6,854 nucleotides of DNA, from contig DKXC01000107.1 of NCBI GenBank assembly GCA_002492045.1, forward strand, positions 7,900 through 14,753, given 5' to 3'. The position numbers and the translations under genes were made by a program. This stretch comes from Micrococcaceae bacterium UBA7136 (lineage in GTDB: Bacteria > Actinomycetota > Actinomycetes > Actinomycetales > Micrococcaceae). The notes below the pieces were generated by a model. The model searched no databases. It was given only the letters and a program-made list of their open reading frames with translations, and was not told where the DNA came from. Positions 5,480 to 6,854 of the stretch are shown here, one piece after another (within the stretch, counting starts at the first letter, position 1; the number at the start of each line of letters is the position of its first letter).

Positions 5480-5965
5480 ATGGTTTTTGAGGTTGGCGAA
5501 ACTGTCGTTTATCCTCACCACGGGGCCGCCCGCATCGAAGAGATTAAGATGCGCAAGATTCGTGGCGAAGAAAAAATGTACCTGAAGCTCAAGGTAGCCA
5601 ACGGCGACCTAGTCATCGAGGTGCCCGCCGAGAACGTTGATATGGTGGGCGTCCGTGACGTTGTGGACGAACGGGGCCTACAGGAGGTTATCGACGTTCT
5701 TCAGGCAACCGACACCGAAGAGGCTGCCAACTGGTCCCGCCGCTACAAGGCTAACGTCGAGAAACTGGCTTCTGGCGATGTTCTTAAGGTAGCCGAGGTA
5801 GTTCGTGACCTCTGGCGGCGTGAGAATGATCGCGGCCTATCTGCTGGCGAGAAGCGGATGCTGGCCAAGGCCCGGCAGATCCTGTCTTCTGAGGTGGCCC
5901 TGGCTAAGGACATGGACGAGGAAGCTGCCGATAAAGAACTCGATAAGATTCTCGAAGGCGTCTAA
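5480..5965 (+). CDS. carD: CarD family RNA-polymerase-binding transcription regulator
   Basis: CarD binds the RNA polymerase beta subunit and stabilises open promoter complexes, notably at rRNA and housekeeping promoters; it is essential in mycobacteria. This 161-residue protein is full length. The N-terminal Tudor-like RNA-polymerase-interaction domain (1-about 60) starts VGETVVYPHHGAARIEEI. The C-terminal helical DNA-binding domain contains NWSRRYKAN with the wedge Trp85, EKLASGDVLKVAEVVRDLWRR and GLSAGEKRMLAKARQIL, all near-identical to mycobacterial CarD as I remember it. Arg25 is conserved. Position 47 is Glu (LVIEVPAEN) where M. tuberculosis CarD has Arg47, a polymerase contact. ATG at 5480 has an AAAGGGG site. 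The gene is divergent from the LpqE-like gene, and ispD follows after 20 bp, the same neighbourhood as in Mycobacterium. Confidence 0.95.
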   Translation: MVFEVGETVVYPHHGAARIEEIKMRKIRGEEKMYLKLKVANGDLVIEVPAENVDMVGVRDVVDERGLQEVIDVLQATDTEEAANWSRRYKANVEKLASGDVLKVAEVVRDLWRRENDRGLSAGEKRMLAKARQILSSEVALAKDMDEEAADKELDKILEGV

Positions 5966-5971
5966 ATCGGG

Positions 5972-5985
5972 TATGCTCACCTGCT
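5972..5985 (+). promoter_or_regulatory. Putative -10 box for a separate, leaderless ispD transcript
   Basis: TATGCT (5972-5977) fits TANNNT and lies in the 20-bp carD-ispD gap, 8 nt before the GTG at 5986. There is no Shine-Dalgarno before that GTG. ispD could therefore be made from a leaderless mRNA as well as by readthrough from carD. The -35 would lie inside the carD coding end. Confidence 0.4.
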
Positions 5986-6765
5986 GTGAGCCTTAAAGTT
6001 TTATCTCAAGAATCGAGCGTCTCAGCCCCCTCTGGGGAGGCTGGGGCGCTCGCTCTGCTTCTGCTGGCAGCTGGTTCTGGTTCTCGTTTGGGGGCCGGTA
6101 TTCCTAAGGCAGCGGTAGAGCTGGACGGCAAGACCCTCTTAGCCTGGGCCCTGGAGGGGGCCTTGGCTTCTGGTCTTTTTAGCCGGGTAGTGGTGACGGT
6201 TCCTGCTGCTGATAGTTTGTTGACCCGGGTGAGCCGATCTTATGGGGCCCTGCCGGTGGTGGGCGGGGATAGCCGGGCTGAGTCGGTTTCTGCGGCCTTG
6301 GCGGCCCTTGATCAGGCCAGTCCTCTAGCGGGTGCTTCTGACCGGCTACCATCGGCGGTGCTGGTTCATGATTCTGCCCGTTGTTTTACTCCGGTTGAGG
6401 TTTACCGGCGGGTGGCTGGGGCCTTGGCTGCTGGCGAGAAGGCGGTTATTCCGGTTCTGCCGGTGGTCGATACGATTAAGACTGTGGATGCTGCTGGTTT
6501 TGTGACGGGCACTCCGGCCCGGGAGCAGCTGCGGGCCGTCCAGACCCCTCAGGGTTTTGATTTGCCGACTCTTGTGCAGGCTCACCGGGACTCTGCTTCT
6601 TTGGCGCCTGAGCTGGCTGAGAAAATTACTGATGACGCTATGCTGGCTGAGGCCCTGGGCCTGCCGGTGGCTACGGTTGAGGGGGCTGCTGAGGCCTTTA
6701 AAGTAACCACTCCGCTGGACCTGACCCTAGCTTCTGCTCTGCTGAAAGAGGGCAGGGTCGGCTAG
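5986..6765 (+). CDS. ispD: 2-C-methyl-D-erythritol 4-phosphate cytidylyltransferase
   Basis: IspD joins CTP and methylerythritol 4-phosphate to give CDP-methylerythritol, the third step of the non-mevalonate isoprenoid pathway, in the cytoplasm. It has 259 residues. Landmarks: the CTP-binding loop LLLAAGSGSRLGAGIPKA with Arg34 and Lys41, GGDSRAESV (93-101), VHDSAR (128-132) with the metal/CTP-region Asp129, VVDTIK (160-165), REQLRAVQTPQGF (179-191), ITDDAML (214-220) and AFKVTTPLDL (237-246) with substrate-contacting Lys239. All expected residues are present. GTG at 5986 adds about 22 variable residues before the first strand; no internal start has a clear ribosome site. ispF, the common next gene, does not begin within the 89 bp left in the window. 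Most of the gene uses T- and G-ending codons, unlike carD just upstream. Confidence 0.92.
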   Translation: MSLKVLSQESSVSAPSGEAGALALLLLAAGSGSRLGAGIPKAAVELDGKTLLAWALEGALASGLFSRVVVTVPAADSLLTRVSRSYGALPVVGGDSRAESVSAALAALDQASPLAGASDRLPSAVLVHDSARCFTPVEVYRRVAGALAAGEKAVIPVLPVVDTIKTVDAAGFVTGTPAREQLRAVQTPQGFDLPTLVQAHRDSASLAPELAEKITDDAMLAEALGLPVATVEGAAEAFKVTTPLDLTLASALLKEGRVG

Positions 6766-6771
6766 GGATTT

Positions 6772-6854
6772 CTAGCTGTTTCGCAAGGGTAAGCGAAGGC
6801 AGACTCGCGGCGAGCCGCTGGCATCGATGAAGTTCGCGGGTGCCCCAGTGGGGC
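6772..6854 (-). CDS. Possible 3' end of an unidentified convergent gene
   Basis: A minus-strand frame is open from the right edge to a TAG at 6774-6772 and encodes 26 residues ending VCLRLPLRNS. Most of its third codon positions are G or C, which is coding-like. I do not recognise the peptide, and such a short open frame can arise by chance. If real, its stop would lie only 6 bp from the ispD stop, with no clear terminator between them. Treat as a weak candidate. Confidence 0.2.
   Translation of the reverse strand, partial: PTGAPANFIDASGSPRVCLRLPLRNS
6780..6854. other. Hairpin-rich stretch after ispD
   Basis: Three short inverted repeats follow one another: TTCGC (6780-6784)/GCGAA (6793-6797) with an 8-nt loop, CTCGC/GCGAG around 6804-6814 with almost no loop, and GCCCC/GGGGC with a 3-nt loop at the right edge (6842-6854). 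None has a U-tract inside the window. It could be part of a terminator region, a structured RNA, or the coding end of a neighbour. No tRNA or known RNA motif is recognisable. Confidence 0.35.

Noticed and set aside
6780..6854. tRNA or insertion-sequence end at the right edge
   Set aside because: No T-loop TTCRA signature or cloverleaf on either strand, and no terminal repeat or transposase motif could be seen in the available bases.

Overview
The window looks like core chromosome of a high-GC Gram-positive actinobacterium, most likely Micrococcaceae. Rothia is my best guess from codon style and gene content, but this is recognition and not proof. Support comes from a gpm–senX3–regX3 block, an actinobacterial CarD, an LpqE-like lipoprotein divergent from carD, a DUF2516 membrane protein, and TANNNT -10 boxes placed directly before start codons. 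I see no phage, insertion sequence, CRISPR array, tRNA or rRNA.

Layout: the 5' end of a thymidylate kinase gene (tmk) leaves the left edge on the minus strand. Divergent from it, a cystathionine gamma-synthase-like PLP enzyme (228-1424) and a small DUF2516 membrane protein (1434-1742) form a two-gene plus-strand unit. After a 122-bp spacer with a terminator-like hairpin and a long-range inverted repeat comes gpmA (1865-2605), the glycolytic phosphoglycerate mutase, with highly biased codons and a strong terminator behind it. Next is the senX3-regX3 two-component system (2711-3898, 3959-4639), whose family members control the phosphate-starvation response. A bidirectional terminator (4644-4685) separates regX3 from a convergent lipoprotein gene related to mycobacterial lpqE (minus strand, 4698-5240). 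Divergent from the lipoprotein gene, carD (5480-5965), an RNA-polymerase-binding regulator of rRNA and housekeeping promoters, is followed after 20 bp by ispD (5986-6765) of the non-mevalonate isoprenoid pathway. The last 89 bp hold hairpins and possibly the 3' tip of a convergent gene that I cannot identify.

How it fits together: these are housekeeping and regulatory genes for nucleotide synthesis, sulfur amino acids, glycolysis, phosphate sensing, transcription control and isoprenoids. Two blocks that I recall as separate in Mycobacterium tuberculosis (gpm1-senX3-regX3 and lpqE/carD-ispD) sit side by side here, joined at the bidirectional terminator. The most notable signals are regulatory. 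Three starts (tmk, gpmA, senX3) have a TANNNT box ending exactly 6 nt before the start codon, and a fourth (ispD) has one ending 8 nt before it, which fits leaderless mRNAs. The divergent lpqE-like/carD pair shares a 9-nt extended -10 sequence on opposite strands. CarD carries Glu at position 47, where the mycobacterial protein has an RNA-polymerase-contacting Arg. I found no clearly new multi-gene system.
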